Below, in pieces: positions 11,849-24,319 of a stretch of DNA of 64,000 bases. A model generated the notes under the pieces. The model did no database searches. It was given only the letters and a program-made list of their open reading frames with translations, and was not told where the DNA came from. Made by a program: the position numbers and the translations under genes. How positions within the stretch are numbered: the first letter of the stretch is position 1; each line of letters opens with the position of its first letter. The stretch is from Proteromonas lacertae (Eukaryota; Sar; Bigyra; Opalinata; Proteromonadidae), in NCBI GenBank assembly GCA_002245135.1, contig NGBS01000617.1:16575-80574 (forward strand). The letters run 5' to 3'.

Positions 11849-12758
11849 GTGGAAGTTGGTGATGGAGATGTTGAATGTGAATGTGAATGTGATGATGGAT
11901 TTAATGGAGTTGATTGTGTATTTGTTGTTGATGTTGATGTTGTTGTTGGGGATGATGTATTATTATTATGAATGGATCTTTCACCACCTATTACACCTGG
12001 AGATCTTCTTGATCTGGATGGAATGGTAAAGTCACAGGATTTATCATTATTTTCACTCACATTTAAGTCTTGGAAATGACTGTATAAAGCGGATAAACGA
12101 CTTGTATATTCACCAATTGTTACATACTATTTTAATATATATATATATATACTGTGTTATTGATTGTTTTAATAAAGTTAGTTGCTTCAGAAGTATTTTC
12201 GAATTGGATTAAAGCACGAGTAGTAGTATTACGAGGAATTCACTACTTTCAAGATTTTACCATGAGTGTGGAATTGATTATAAATTGCTTGGGGAGTTAG
12301 AGTGATTTTGGATAAAAACATCACAAACACTACGGCACTTTCAGGAGATGCATCTGGTTTGGGCATCTCGGCATAAGTGGAACGTGTGATTGTAACAGGT
12401 TGAGATCTATTATATAGGAAAGTTATAACAAAATACTTTATTATTACAGGCTCACTTCGAAATTTTTCTAACACTAATTGACCTTCATCAGATCTCATCT
12501 GGATAAATGCCTAATATTATTATATAACAATATATACAGAATTCGAGTAAGTTGAAAGGGATAAATCTTCAACTGTTCCAAATTGAGAGAAAAACGACTT
12601 TAACTCATCCTAATATATCAATAATATTTACGAATACAACTGTTATGTCAGAATCAAGTCTCTGAGCAACTAAAATAATAGAGGAGAGTCGAGACATCGC
12701 CGGTATTCTCTACATTATATTATATTTGGAATAGATATACATCTGAAGCAGTTGTCAT
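11062..12758 (-). CDS. Four-RRM RNA-binding protein, PTB / hnRNP-L family
   Basis: Splicing-regulator type protein. Starting at ATG 12758 (MTTASD), exons are separated by introns 12710-12740 (31 nt), 12610-12637 (28), one near 12515-12541, 12407-12436 (30) and 12127-12152 (26). RRM1 reads SSIILVAQRL...FFSQFGTVEDLSL...AFIQM; RRM2 AVVFVMFLSKITLTP...ALIQFENTSEA followed by the family-typical ENNDKSCDFTIP linker. A Ser/Thr/Asn-rich linker (with an Asn10 run) precedes RRM3 (VLLVHGFDP...GYAFVEM) and RRM4 (LQLWCTSW...YYVFVRY) near the C-terminus. The order RRM1-2-linker-3-4 and the NDKS linker are diagnostic of PTB/hnRNP-L. One single-base frame break lies near 12235. Convergent with the CIR1-like gene. 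Confidence 0.88.
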
Positions 12759-12956
12759 CAAAGATGAGATTTTTAAAATCTAAAATGAAAAAAATATTTG
12801 AATTATATTTTTTTAAATGTATTAATTATAGTTGTATAAATCATCATAGCTGCTAGTTTATTTTTTCTTCTCAGTTGTTGATACAAGTGTAAAAACAGTG
12901 TTTTTGCTTGGTTTAGAAAGAGTGTGATATTTAGTTTATATGTACTTTTTACTATT

Positions 12957-13577
12957 CTAATGAAATAAAGATGATGAAATGAAAATATACTGAAAGATAG
13001 ATAGAATAATATCTAGTATTTGAACTGTATTTTCGTCTAATAAAGTGTTGTTCCATATATTAGTATTTTGATTATAAGCATTTGATATAGAAGTGATTGA
13101 AGTATTGAAAATATTCCAACAGTTGTCATAATCCTCATTTTGTAATAGTCTCTCAACTAAAAATATCAGATCTTCTTTCCAAATGCTAAAGTGCTGTTTT
13201 GTATTTTCTAAATGATTAAATATATTAGATATACCAAAGTAATTGTCAAACTCAAGTAAGAATTGAAAGATTTGCTGAATGGAATGATTAAATTCATGCT
13301 TATTCTTACATGCTTTTGATGATTGAATTTCTGTGATATAATAGAAATACTTTATACCATAAATAGCTAGAAGAGGGTTAATAGTTGATATTGTGTAATT
13401 TAAGATTAGCCTGTTTAGAATATAGCTTTTGATAGTCGTTTCTATTTCATCTGATTCATTTTCATGTTGATTAGTAAAGATTTGTTTATTTTTGTTTACT
13501 AACTAATAGAACAGATATATACTATCCATATATGCGAATGCCAATGCAATGTGAAGCTTAATATTGCTAATATTCAT
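12957..13577 (-). CDS. Uncharacterised 198-aa protein
   Basis: Not recognised. Exon 1 (13577-13523) begins MNISNIKLHIALAF, a 24-nt intron (13499-13522, GTATAT...TTAG) follows, and exon 2 stays open for 542 nt to TAG at 12957-12959. I checked every codon of exon 2 for stops; a 180-codon stop-free run is unlikely by chance at this base composition. Exon 2 contains no in-frame ATG, GTG or TTG, so simple start-to-stop ORF scans miss it. The protein is rich in Asn, Ile, Phe and Leu, looks helical and cytosolic, and has no obvious motif. The PTB-like gene starts ~200 bp downstream on the same strand. Confidence 0.65.
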
Positions 13578-14076
13578 CGAATTTCGATGTTATCCCTTTT
13601 TTCTTCGCCGATTTATTTCAGTAATAAAATTGTTTGTTTAGTTAGTCTTAAAAATTGAAGAACACAATAAAAATTGATTTATTTATACCACAAAATTTAA
13701 TATGTATTTTCATATAGCTTTAATTCAAGACATTTGTGCGAAGGAAAGTAATGGATATTATACTTCAACAATCATTGAGTTAGGCACATGTTTAAACATC
13801 TACATAATAATATATGCAAGTGAGCTATATTAACATATAATATGCAATATAAACGACTAAAATCAATTTTATGCGTTACAACTGCATTTACAATAGTTAT
13901 GCACTTCCAAGTGGTTATTATATTGAGTTTTTAATGAAATATAATTAATTGTATGAATGACAATATCCATCATAATTCTTGTGCTTATTGTTTTTTACAG
14001 TATTTTCTTATCACTTATATTATTGTTGATTGAAATTTACACTAGTTCTAAAAATATAGTCGTTTCGATATAAAAA
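13578..14076. other. Intergenic region, divergent promoters
   Basis: About 500 bp between the minus-strand 198-aa gene and the plus-strand Cys-rich gene. AT-rich; I see no gene, RNA or repeat in it. It should hold both promoters. Confidence 0.5.
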
Positions 14077-15363
14077 ATGAGATTTGATATAGAAGAATAT
14101 AAAATACGTGAAGATTATATAATTAAATGTATTAGATGCAAGGAAAGTAAACAATTTACAGAGTTGTTTGATATAAGTGAAACAAATAAAGATAGTAAAT
14201 TTGTGTGTGGCGATTGTATAGGACTTAGAGATAGGATTAATAATACCAATCGTTTATGTTACTATTGTAAAACTTGTAAATGTTACATAGATAATTGGGA
14301 ATTTGTTGTTAAGAATAAGGATGGATCATATGATGAAACAGAAGAGTGTTTAACTTGTAGGTTATATAAATCAAATTTGAACAAAATGTTACAAAAGGAA
14401 ATGATTACTTGCCAAAAATGCAACATAGACCATACTTATATAGAAATATATAGAGTTGATGATAAATATATGTGTAGGAAGTGTATCGAAAAAAATATTG
14501 ATCAAACTGTTCCAGATATTCAAGCACCTATTGGTTGTTACTCATATGGCAGAAATTGTCAGAAATGTAATATAAACTATCCAAAATGGTACTTTGTAGA
14601 TTATGGAACATGTAATAAATGTGCTTATAAAGAAAGAATCCACAAAGTAATAGAAAATAGAAAGAAAGAAAGTAAATGTAAAGTTGATGATATTGATTCA
14701 GGTAGTGATGATTTAAAAAGAAGTCGTTCATTACATAAAAAATGCAACGAAAATGTTAACAGTTTTACAACATTTAATGAATCTCCGCCAAATAGTCTTC
14801 TTACAGCGGGAGACCCTCATTTTTATAAAAACAAACATGAAGTAAGTGAAAATAAAGAAGTGAAAATAAAAACAAATAAACATGAAGTAAGTGAAAAAAA
14901 CAAACCATATATATATTATTATTTTGAATATAAATTAAAAAGCGTAAATGTGAAATGTGAAAAATGTTCAGAATATTTTGAAAAGATATGTGCTTTTGGT
15001 TCTGTTAGAGAAGAGAAAAATATAGATTATGAAAGAGATGGATTTTATCATTGTCTTGATTGTGCTATAATAAAGAACGAAGTAAAGAAAATTAAAGATA
15101 AAGAGAAAAAAAAGAATGAAAACAAAGAGAAAAAGAAAGGTAGTGAAAAAGTAATAAATTTTAATAGAGTATTTGATGATGAAATAAGAGGAGTAAAAAC
15201 ATGTGGAAAATGTAAAAGAGTATATCCTAATTGGCATTATATATCAAACTCAAATAAGGATTGTTCATTTACAAAAGAGTGTCTGGAATGTAGGAATTTA
15301 GAAACTTTGACTAAAACAATTAAAAAAAAGAAAATATATTCTTTGTTTGAATTTTTAAAATAA
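14077..15363 (+). CDS. Cys-rich protein with six paired CxxC modules
   Basis: 428 aa, single exon, not assigned to a known family. It is built of about six units, each CxxC followed 20-40 residues later by another CxxC: CIRC...CGDC, CKTC...CLTC, CQKC...CRKC, CQKC...CNKC, CEKC...CLDC and CGKC...CLEC. Several have an aromatic patch (e.g. YPKWYF, YPNWHY) after the first pair. This pattern suggests repeated four-Cys zinc-ribbon modules. Between units 4 and 5 lies a charged linker with a direct duplication of NKHEVSE. It ends 138 bp before the first pseudokinase-LRR gene; decayed relics with CxxC motifs sit at the same position before copies 2 and 3, suggesting a co-duplicated pair. Function unknown. 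Confidence 0.75.
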   Translation: MRFDIEEYKIREDYIIKCIRCKESKQFTELFDISETNKDSKFVCGDCIGLRDRINNTNRLCYYCKTCKCYIDNWEFVVKNKDGSYDETEECLTCRLYKSNLNKMLQKEMITCQKCNIDHTYIEIYRVDDKYMCRKCIEKNIDQTVPDIQAPIGCYSYGRNCQKCNINYPKWYFVDYGTCNKCAYKERIHKVIENRKKESKCKVDDIDSGSDDLKRSRSLHKKCNENVNSFTTFNESPPNSLLTAGDPHFYKNKHEVSENKEVKIKTNKHEVSEKNKPYIYYYFEYKLKSVNVKCEKCSEYFEKICAFGSVREEKNIDYERDGFYHCLDCAIIKNEVKKIKDKEKKKNENKEKKKGSEKVINFNRVFDDEIRGVKTCGKCKRVYPNWHYISNSNKDCSFTKECLECRNLETLTKTIKKKKIYSLFEFLK

Positions 15364-15501
15364 TATAAATATAATAAATTCTTCATTTTTTTCTTAGAAT
15401 AATATTATGTCAATAACATAATCATAAATTCTTAACTTTAAGTTAAAACAGAAAAAAATAATATTGTAACGAATCTATTTTCACAGAAAAACTAAAAAAG
15501 G

Positions 15502-18500
15502 ATGATTTCTTTTACTGAAGATATATTTTGCTCAATATTACCCTTTGATATTCAAGTATTTTAGATGAATTATTTTTTTAGATAATAGAAAGAACAGAGA
15601 AGAGTAGAAATGAAGTTGATATGGTAATTAAATACCAAGATGATATGAAGAAAGTAAAATCGTAGATGTGAATGGAACAAAAGAAAAAATGTTATTAAAA
15701 TTCCTAGAAGGCTGCTGCATGTTGTTAGATTGTTGTAGATTTATAATTTGTTCTTCAAAAGTGTTTCAATTGAGTGATTATAAAGACTATATAGTATTGG
15801 AGAGAATATATTACATGAGAGATTTAGAAGAGATAATTCAACATAAATCCTTTTCAAATCATGAAATATGTGATATAATAAGTTCAATATGTGATGATGT
15901 AATGGTAATGAATGAAAATGAGATTGTAGTAGGTAATTTGAAGAGTAGTAATGTGATATATGAAGAGAATGGTATTTTAAAGTTATGTGATTTATGTTTG
16001 AATGAAATAAGAAAAGAAGAAGATATGAGATTGTATGATATATGCTTTACAAGTCCAGAAGAGTTGAATGGATTAGAATATGATGAAGGAAGTGTGATTT
16101 GGTCAATTGGGTGTATATTATATGAAATGATGTTTAATAAATTACCATTTTCAGAAGATAATAATATGTTTAAAACAAGAGAGAATATTGTGAGATGTAA
16201 ATACAATATAGATGTAGAATGTGATGATAGAATGAAAGAGATGATATATAGAATGTTGAAATTGAAGAATGAAGATAGAATGAGTTTGAAAGAGTTGAAG
16301 AAAGAAATGATAAAAATGAGTGAAATATTGATAGATGAAGGTGATAATATGATGATATGTGAAGAAAGAAAAGAAATATTATTAAATAATGATAATACAA
16401 TTGTTAGACTTCCAATAGAATATCCATCAAAATATTATATTGAAAGTGAAAAAAGAGAAGTGATTAGAGATAAATTGATAGAATCCTACAATATTCAACC
16501 AAATGAAAGAATATTGTCAATATTATTGATGATGAAAATGTACAAAAGAGATTATTTAATTGAAGATAGATTGAAATTTCAAATACATCATAAATGTAGA
16601 TATGGAGAATGTAATTTAGATGAGATAATATTTAAGATAAAAAGTGATTATTCAGATAAAGAAATGATGGAAATAGAATCATATTTTATATGTTTTTGTG
16701 AAGAAGGAATGAATTATTTATTTAGAATATTGAGAAAAATCAATCCAACTAAGCTGAAATTTTGTATTTTTCTATATATTGTTATTTGTATAGATTTTAT
16801 TCAAATACCAATTATTCGTCAATCATTATTTATATCATATTTGACTGGATTATCAAATCTACAAACATTAGATTTATCATGTTGTAATCTTACTTCCTAT
16901 TTCATTGAATCATTTGTTAAATCAATTCCATTAATGAAATTGAAATATATAGATCTTCGATGTATTTATAATCATATTGTTATTTTATGAAATAGCTAAT
17001 CGAATTGGTGTGAAAGGATTTAAATTGTTACTTCCATATTTACATTTATTAATCAACAAAGACAATGAATTAAATCTTTGGAAAATGAAATTAAATGATG
17101 AATGTATGATGTTATTATCATCAGAATTATATAAATATCCAAATCTTAAGAACATCAATATTAGAGAAAACCAAAACATTTATTCAAAGGGATTAAAAGC
17201 CTTATTCTCCAAATTTCCTGTCTCAAAAATAAAGTTTGATTTTAATAGAAGTAAAGAATTACTGATTGATAAAGACATTCCTGAATTAGTCAAATATATA
17301 ATAAACCGATGCAATAAATTATATCTGATTAATTTAGAAATAGATGATGATATTTTCAAAACATTCATTTCATTAAGATCAAATGAATTGAAAGAAATAG
17401 AAGTGTTATATTTGCCTTGTAAAATTTAATATTTTTATTATTATATAGATAATAAACTAACATATAAAAGTATAGAAATATTGATAAACAATTTATCTTC
17501 ATTTCCAAATCTTAAATATCTTGAATTAAATGAAAATGAAATAGGAGATGAAGGAATGAAAATATTATCTCCACATTTGAGTCTATTAAAAGAATGGGAT
17601 GATAGAATAGATTGTTCAAGTATAAATACTATCATTTAATATTCAATAGAAATGGGATTATCTTCAATTGGATTGAAGTATTTATTAGATGGTTTAAAGA
17701 GTATTCATCAAAAGATCAGATTGGATATAAGTGATAATAATATAGATTTGGATGGAATAGAATATTTGATGAATTATATGAAAGAAAATGATAATATTAA
17801 TAGATTGAATATTCATGGTATATTTATGGTAGTTTTTAATTTGTTTAATAGATAATACAATTGGTAATGCTGGATTTAAGCTATTAAAAGAGAATATAAA
17901 ACTGCTTATATATTATTGCTATTTAGATTTAACCAATATCTCAATAGATGATGAAAGTGTGATATTATTAGCTGATAAGATAGATTCAATTTCTAATTGC
18001 AACACAATAAACTTAAGTGGAAATAATATCAGAATGAATGGATTAAAATCAATTTGTTCCAAAACATTAGAAAAAGAAGAATATCCATTTATAGAAATGA
18101 ATAATATATCATGGAGAAAAGAAGAATGTGAATATTATTTGAATTATTGTATTAAAAAGAAAAGAAAAGACAATAAATACTATTATTTTTCCAGTATATT
18201 ATGTGTGTTTATAATGAAATAGATTTAAATCTGAATGATTCTCATATTTCATTAATAAAACAGATTGATTATGAAGAACTTGATTTATCCAATAACAAGA
18301 TTAGTTGTAATGGATTAAAAGAATTAACAGATTCTTTTACAGAAAATGTTAAATATATCTCAATTCATAATAATGAAATTGGAGATGAAGGAATAGAGAT
18401 AATATGTAAATATTTAGATAAATTTATTTATTCTACATTATCATTAAACATCTCAAGTATTTAAAATTCTGTATTGTATTGTATTGTATATAGAAATTGG

Positions 18501-18813
18501 GATGAGTGAAAAAGGATTGATGATGTTAATAGAAAGATTAAAAGATAATAAACCATTGACAAATATAAATTTATCAGGAAATGAATTAGATGAAAAAGAA
18601 TTGAGATTAATGAAAGAAAACAAAGAAGTATTTGAAGATTTAGAAAAATTATCAATAACATTAAAAGAAGATATAGATAAATCAGAATTAAAATCATTTT
18701 TAGAAACATTTACATCAATTGGTATAGTAGAGCTGGATGGGATAGAAGAAGAAAAGAAAAATGAGTTTTTAAATGAGTTTAGCAGTGTTGTATTTTTCTG
18801 TCAAAAAATATAG
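15502..18813 (+). CDS. Pseudokinase-LRR fusion, tandem copy 1
   Basis: Predicted start ATG 15502, first exon of 18 codons, 26-nt intron (15556-15581). A kinase-like region follows with a possible beta3 Lys (MVIK), but the catalytic loop reads VGNLKSSNV instead of HRDLKxxN and the metal motif CDLC instead of DFG. The activation end TSPEEL and the helix motif VIWSIGCILYEMM are retained. From ~16850 the protein is a ribonuclease-inhibitor-type LRR array split by phase-1 micro-introns (16764-16793, 16962-16995, 17419-17448, 17620-17649, 17818-17851, 18194-18222, 18457-18493). A one-base shift near 15660 breaks the frame after exon 2 begins. The last ~10 codons come from an inserted hAT element. 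Probably a regulatory scaffold or sensor; role unknown. Confidence 0.75.
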
Positions 18814-19942
18814 GTTTACCTATAGGTCAAAACCTATATCTTTAGCTTGACCTTTACCTTTCTTATACTAACTATTAGTTGACCTCCTATTGAACATGAG
18901 TTAAGAAGCATATAATCTAACCATAGATACAAAATTAATGTTTTATACATCATCTTTCAAATATCAAATTTGACCTTCGGTCGATGCACTTTTTATATTA
19001 CTATTATTTTGATCTATTTCTCAATGATGACTCACAATAACATATTATTAACATAATATTAAATTAATTATAGAATAAAAAAAATAAAAGAAAAAAACAT
19101 CAAGCTTGATGGTTTGACTAAGTAAATCTTTATTTTTTAAGATTTAGATCATTTAGATGTATAATTACTCAATATTTATAAGACTTTATAATATATGAAA
19201 CTATAGGGATATCACATTACCCCCTATCGCATCAAAAGAGTTGTGCATTTATTCAATTGCTGTATGTTAGAGAAGTTAAATTTTAACTACTTCAAAATGT
19301 TTTGGAAAACGTGATTAAAATAAAATATTCAGATTATTACATATGGTAAAAGCCAAAGTCAATTCAGATTCTGTCAACAAAGATCTATGTAAATTAATAA
19401 CCATCAATGCAGTCAGCACCACAATATTAGACTCACCAGAATTTAGAAGGTTTTGCTTAAAATTAGGATATATTATACCTCTAAGAGAGTTTTATAATGC
19501 TCATTTATTTTCAGAAACTGAGAAAGTAAGAGACTTATTGAAGACAAATCATTAATATCCAGAAATAGAGATTTATTATTATAATTACATTAATATTTGT
19601 TTTTTAGAGATAGTAATCAATATAAATTAATCATCAAAATAACAAGTTGTTTATAAATATGTTAAATATCACTATTGAGTAGTTTGTAGATGAATTTTAA
19701 TATATTAGTATAGATATTTATACAATTTCAACCAATCTTATTCTAACTATGGTAATCAAAGTAAAACAGGAAGCAGGAATAATATTTTATACAGTATGAT
19801 AATTTGTATTAAACAAATGTTACTCAGTAAGTAATTAAAATAGATTTTAACAAAATAATGCTCGAGGTTTGACCGACCAACGGTCAAAGCTAGATTATAG
19901 GTTTTACCTATAACCTATAGGTTACCTATTTATACAACCCTG
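18783..19942. mobile_element. Internally deleted hAT-type DNA transposon
   Basis: A ~1.16-kb block present after copy 1 but absent after the near-identical copy 2. Ends are imperfect inverted repeats starting CAGTGTTGTAT (left) and CAGGGTTGTAT (right, reverse strand), followed by subterminal runs built on TATAGGTTTACCTATAGG and TTGACC/GGTCAA blocks. It contains a short piece of hAT transposase. The flanking 8-mers (GAGTTTAG and GTTTTACT) do not form a clear target duplication, so insertion was followed by change or deletion. The same terminal and subterminal words occur at 48748 beside another hAT transposase. Confidence 0.75.
19343..19555 (+). pseudogene. hAT transposase fragment
   Basis: 70 codons inside the 18783-19942 element. 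The stretch SPEFRRFCLKLGYIIPLREF and its preceding KLITINAVSTTILD match the conserved N-proximal region of hAT transposases (the motif where a Val/Asp-Ser/Asn-PEFR block precedes a Leu-Pro-Ser-Arg-like turn). No catalytic or dimerisation domain remains, so the element is non-autonomous. Confidence 0.6.
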
Positions 19943-20118
19943 GTTTTACTCTATTATTCTTTTATTTGTTAATAATGAAAATGTTTATCATACTATATTA
20001 TACATATTTTCATTATCTCAGTTGATATTAAATACTTTCTATATTGTTTTGATCAAATTATTCAAAATACATTATCAAACCATGATCAAGCCTATATAAT
20101 TTTCATTTGAGTTTAAAA

Positions 20119-20704
20119 TGTGAATGAAAGAGATTGGTGACTGAATTTGTGAATGTGGTGAAGTAATTAAGTATACAGGTGAAGAATATATATATAAAGT
20201 GTGTTTAGTAAAACAATTCGTTGAAAGAGTGTAAAGAAAAGAAATAAATCATTGTAAAAATTGTTGATTGTTTAGTTAATAGAAGTGAATGGGTTAATAT
20301 AATAGAAGAAGAAAAGAGACAAATAATTATGAAAAATGTTGACTATTTTATATTATAGTAGTAATTGAATTATATGAGTGAAATAGTAAATGAATTGAAT
20401 ATATGGTCTAAGAGATTTAAATCTTCCAGAAAGATTAACAGAAAAAGTCAATAGAATAATGAAATGAGTGATTTAGATTTTATAGATTGTATATTATTTA
20501 AATCCTAAATCATAATTTCCAGAATCATCTCCAGCAGCAACTGAAGCAAGTAAAGTATCAACAGAAAGTGCTTGGGCAGTAGGTAATGTAGAAGGAGTTG
20601 AATTAGAAATAGATGAAAATACAAATGAAGCTGAAGTATCTAATAATACGATGAAGAAAACAAACAAATTTGCTTTAAAAAAGAAACATCCATTAAATAT
20701 CTAA
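20119..20704 (+). pseudogene. Relic of a Cys-rich gene upstream of copy 2
   Basis: Broken coding traces in the same orientation and position as the intact Cys-rich gene has before copy 1. Readable pieces: CECGEVIKYTGEEYIYKVC, NHCKNC, SEWVNIIEEEK, then after several stops a clean ~60-codon last exon (ESSPAATEASKV... to TAA 20702-20704) preceded by a TTCCAG acceptor. The last exon is not found in the intact gene, so this may be a different paralogue or a fusion of two relics. Its end lies 138 bp before the start of copy 2, the same spacing as at copy 1. Confidence 0.45.
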
Positions 20705-20842
20705 TATTTTCCTTTAATTTACTTGTTGAAGTTGTATTTCAAGTGTTAATAAACATGAATATAATAAACAAATATTGTGTAAGAATGATTTCTGTGTATG
20801 TAAATAAAAAATTCCATAAATGAAACGACTCAATATTTTGAA

Positions 20843-23800
20843 ATGTTGCATTTGATAGATAAAGTGTTATATGCTAAATTAGCATGTGATATGAAAGTAT
20901 TATAATTAATTTATTTTTATTAGGAGAAAGAGAGAATAGAAAGAAGTGTTAATGAGTTAGATTTAGTTGTAGAATATGAAACTGATATTCAAAAGTTGAA
21001 AGTGTTTAATGTATGTGAAATGAAAGAGAAACAAATATTAAAATTGTTAGAAAATAAGTGTATGTTGTTAGTTTGTTGTTCCTCCTTCATTTGTCGATAT
21101 AGAGTGTATGATATGAATGATGATGGTGAATATATGATATATTGCAGAGAATATTACAGTAGAGACTTGAAAGAGATAGTTTCTAAAATTGTTTATGTGT
21201 GAATGAAATATGTGATATAATAAGTTCAATATGTGATGATGTAATGGTAATGAATGAAAATGAGATTGTAGTAGGTAATTTGAAGAGTAGTAATGTGATA
21301 TATGAAGAGAATGGTATTTTAAAGTTATGTGATTTATGTTTGAATGAAATAAGAAAAGAAGAAGATATGAGATTGTATGATATATGCTTTACAAGTCCAG
21401 AAGAGTTGAATGGATTAGAATATGATGAAGGAAGTGTGATTTGGTCAATTGGGTGTATATTATATGAAATGATGTTTAATAAATTACCATTTTCAGAAGA
21501 TAATAATATGTTTAAAACAAGAGAGAATATTGTGAGATGTAAATACAATATAGATGTAGAATGTGATGATAGAATGAAAGAGATGATATATAGAATGTTG
21601 AAATTGAAGAATGAAGATAGAATGAGTTTGAAAGAGTTGAAGAAAGAAATGATAAAAATGAGTGAAATATTGATAGATGAAGGTGATAATATGATGATAT
21701 GTGAAGAAAGAAAAGAAATATTATTAAATAATGATAATATAATTGTTAGACTTCCAATAGAATATCCATCAAAATATTATATTGAAAGTGAAAAAAGAGA
21801 AGTGATTAGAGATAAATTGATAGAATCCTACAATATTCAACCAAATGAAAGAATATTGTCAATATTATTGATGATGAAAATGTACAAAAGAGATTATTTA
21901 ATTGAAGATAGATTGAAATTTCAAATACATCATAAATGTAGATATGGAGAATGTAATTTAGATGAGATAATATTTAAGATAAAAAGTGATTATTCAGATA
22001 AAGAAATGATGGAAATAGAATCATATTTTATATGTTTTTGTGAAGAAGGAATGAATTATTTATTTAGAATATTGAGAAAAATCAATCCAACTAAGCTGAA
22101 ATTTTGTATTTTTCTATATATTGTTATTTGTATAGATTTTATTCAAATACCAATTATTCGTCAATCATTATTTATATCATATTTGACTGGATTATCAAAT
22201 CTACAAACATTAGATTTATCATGGTGTAATCTTACTTCCTATTTCATTGAATCATTTGTTAAATCAATTCCATTAATGAAATTGAAATATATAGATCTTC
22301 GATGTATTTATAATCATATTGTTATTTTATGAAATAGCTAATCGAATTGGTGTGAAAGGATTTAAATTGTTACTTCCATATTTACATTTATTAATCAACA
22401 AAGACAATGAATTAAATCTTTGGAAAATGAAATTAAATGATGAATGTATGATGTTATTATCATCAGAATTATATAAATATCCAAATCTTAAGAACATCAA
22501 TATTAGAGAAAACCAAAACATTCATTCAATAGGATTAAAAGCCTTATTCTCCAAATTTCGAAATATATATTGTGATGTTAGTAAAGAATTACTGATTGAT
22601 AAAGACATTCCTGAATTATTCAAATATTTAAACCAATACAATGAATTATATCTGATTAATTTAGAAATAGATGATGATATTTTCAAAACATTCATTTCAT
22701 TAAGATCAAATGAATTGAAAGAAATAAAGAGATTAGATTTGCCTTGTAAAATTTAATATTTTTATTATTATATAGATAATAAACTAACATACAAAAGTAT
22801 AGAAATATTGATAAACAATTTGTCTTCATTTCCAAATCTTCAACATCTTGAATTAAATGAAAATGAAATAGGAGATGAAGGAATGAAAATATTATCTCCA
22901 CATTTGAGTCTATTAAAAGAATGGGATGATAGAATAGATTGTTCAAGTATAAATACTATCTTTTAATATTCAATAGAAATGGGATTATCTTCAATTGGAT
23001 TGAAGTATTTATTAGATGGTTTAAAGAGTATTCATCAAAAGATCAGATTGGATATAAGTGATAATAATATAGATTCAGAAGGAATAGAATATTTGATGAA
23101 TTATATGAAAGAGAATGATAATATTAATAGATTGAATATTCAAAGTATATTTATTGTAGTTTTTAATTTGTTTAATAGATAATCCAATTGGTAATGCTGG
23201 ATTTAAGCTATTACTAAACAATTTAGACATGTTATTAGAAAATAATTTAAATAAAATTGATTTAACCATCATCTCAATAGATGATGAAAGTGTGATATTA
23301 TTAGCTGATAAGATAGATTCAATTTCTAATTGCAACACAATAGACTTAAGTGGAAATAATATCAGAATGAATGGATTAAAATCAATTTGTTCCAAAACAT
23401 TAGAAAAAGAAGAATATCCATTTATAGAAATGAATAATATATCATGGAGAAAAGAAGAATGTGAATATTATTTGAATTATTGTATTAAAAAGAAAAGAAA
23501 AGACAATAAATACTATTATTTTTCCAGTATATTATGTGTGTTTATAATGAAATAGATTTAAATCTGAATGATTCTCATATTTCATTAATAAAACAGATTG
23601 ATTATGAAGAACTTGATTTATCCAATAACAAGATTAGTTGTAATGGATTAAAAGAATTAACAGATTCTTTTACAGAAAATGTTAAATATATCTCAATTCA
23701 TAATAATGAAATTGGAGATGAAGGAATAGAGATAATATGTAAATATTTAGATAAATTTATTTATTCTACATTATCATTAAACATCTCAAGTATTTAAAAT

Positions 23801-24125
23801 TCTGTATTGTATTGTATTGTATATAGAAATTGGGATGAGTGAAAAAGGATTGATGATGTTAATAGAAAGATTAAAAGATAATATACCATTGACAAATATA
23901 AATTTATCAGGAAATGAATTAGATGAAAGAGAATTGAGATTAATGAAAGAAAACAAAGAAGTATTTGAAGATTTAGAAAAATTATCAATAACATTAAAAG
24001 AAGATATAGATAAATCAGAATTAAAATCATTTTTAGAAACATTTACATCAATTGGTATAGTAAAGTTGGATGGGATAGAAGAAGAAGAAAAGGAAAGAAC
24101 TATCAAAAGAATATTTGAATATTAA
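20843..24125 (+). CDS. Pseudokinase-LRR fusion, tandem copy 2
   Basis: Start ATG 20843 (MLHLIDKVLY), an 18-codon first exon and a 27-nt intron (20897-20923), then the kinase-like region and the LRR array. From 21203 on it is nearly base-identical to copy 1 (offset 5342), including the VGNLKSSNV and CDLC changes at the catalytic and metal sites and all phase-1 micro-introns (e.g. 22304-22337). One A is missing in an A-run near 21186 relative to copy 3, which breaks the frame early in the kinase region. The C-terminus (...KRIFEY, TAA 24123-24125) shows the ancestral end that the hAT insertion changed in copy 1. Full length is about 900 aa once spliced. Confidence 0.75.
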
Positions 24126-24319
24126 ATAATTCAATTATTAGTTGTTTTACTCTATTATTCTTTTATTTGTTAATAATGAAAATGTTTATCATACTATACA
24201 TATTTTCATATTTTTTGTTAATATTAAATACTTTCTATATTGTTTTGATCAAATTATTCAAAATACATTATCAAACCATGATCAAGCCTATATAATTTTT
24301 ATTTGAGATTAAAATGTGA

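Noticed and set aside
14055-14066. ATAGTCGTTTC as a promoter motif (also 1275 and 13433; related GAAACGACT at 20822 and 25014)
   Set aside because: Two of the occurrences lie inside coding exons and spacing to start codons is inconsistent; could be chance. A genome-wide upstream enrichment test would decide.
15859-16400. Long minus-strand open frames opposite the pseudokinase exons (also at 21183-21548 and 25347-25742)
   Set aside because: They are antisense shadows of purine-rich coding sequence; they lack splice context and mirror the LRR/kinase gene in every copy.
15668-21202. Starts of the kinase exons at GTG 15668 or TTG 20996
   Set aside because: Non-ATG starts are not credible here; an upstream 18-codon exon with ATG and a micro-intron explains both copies.
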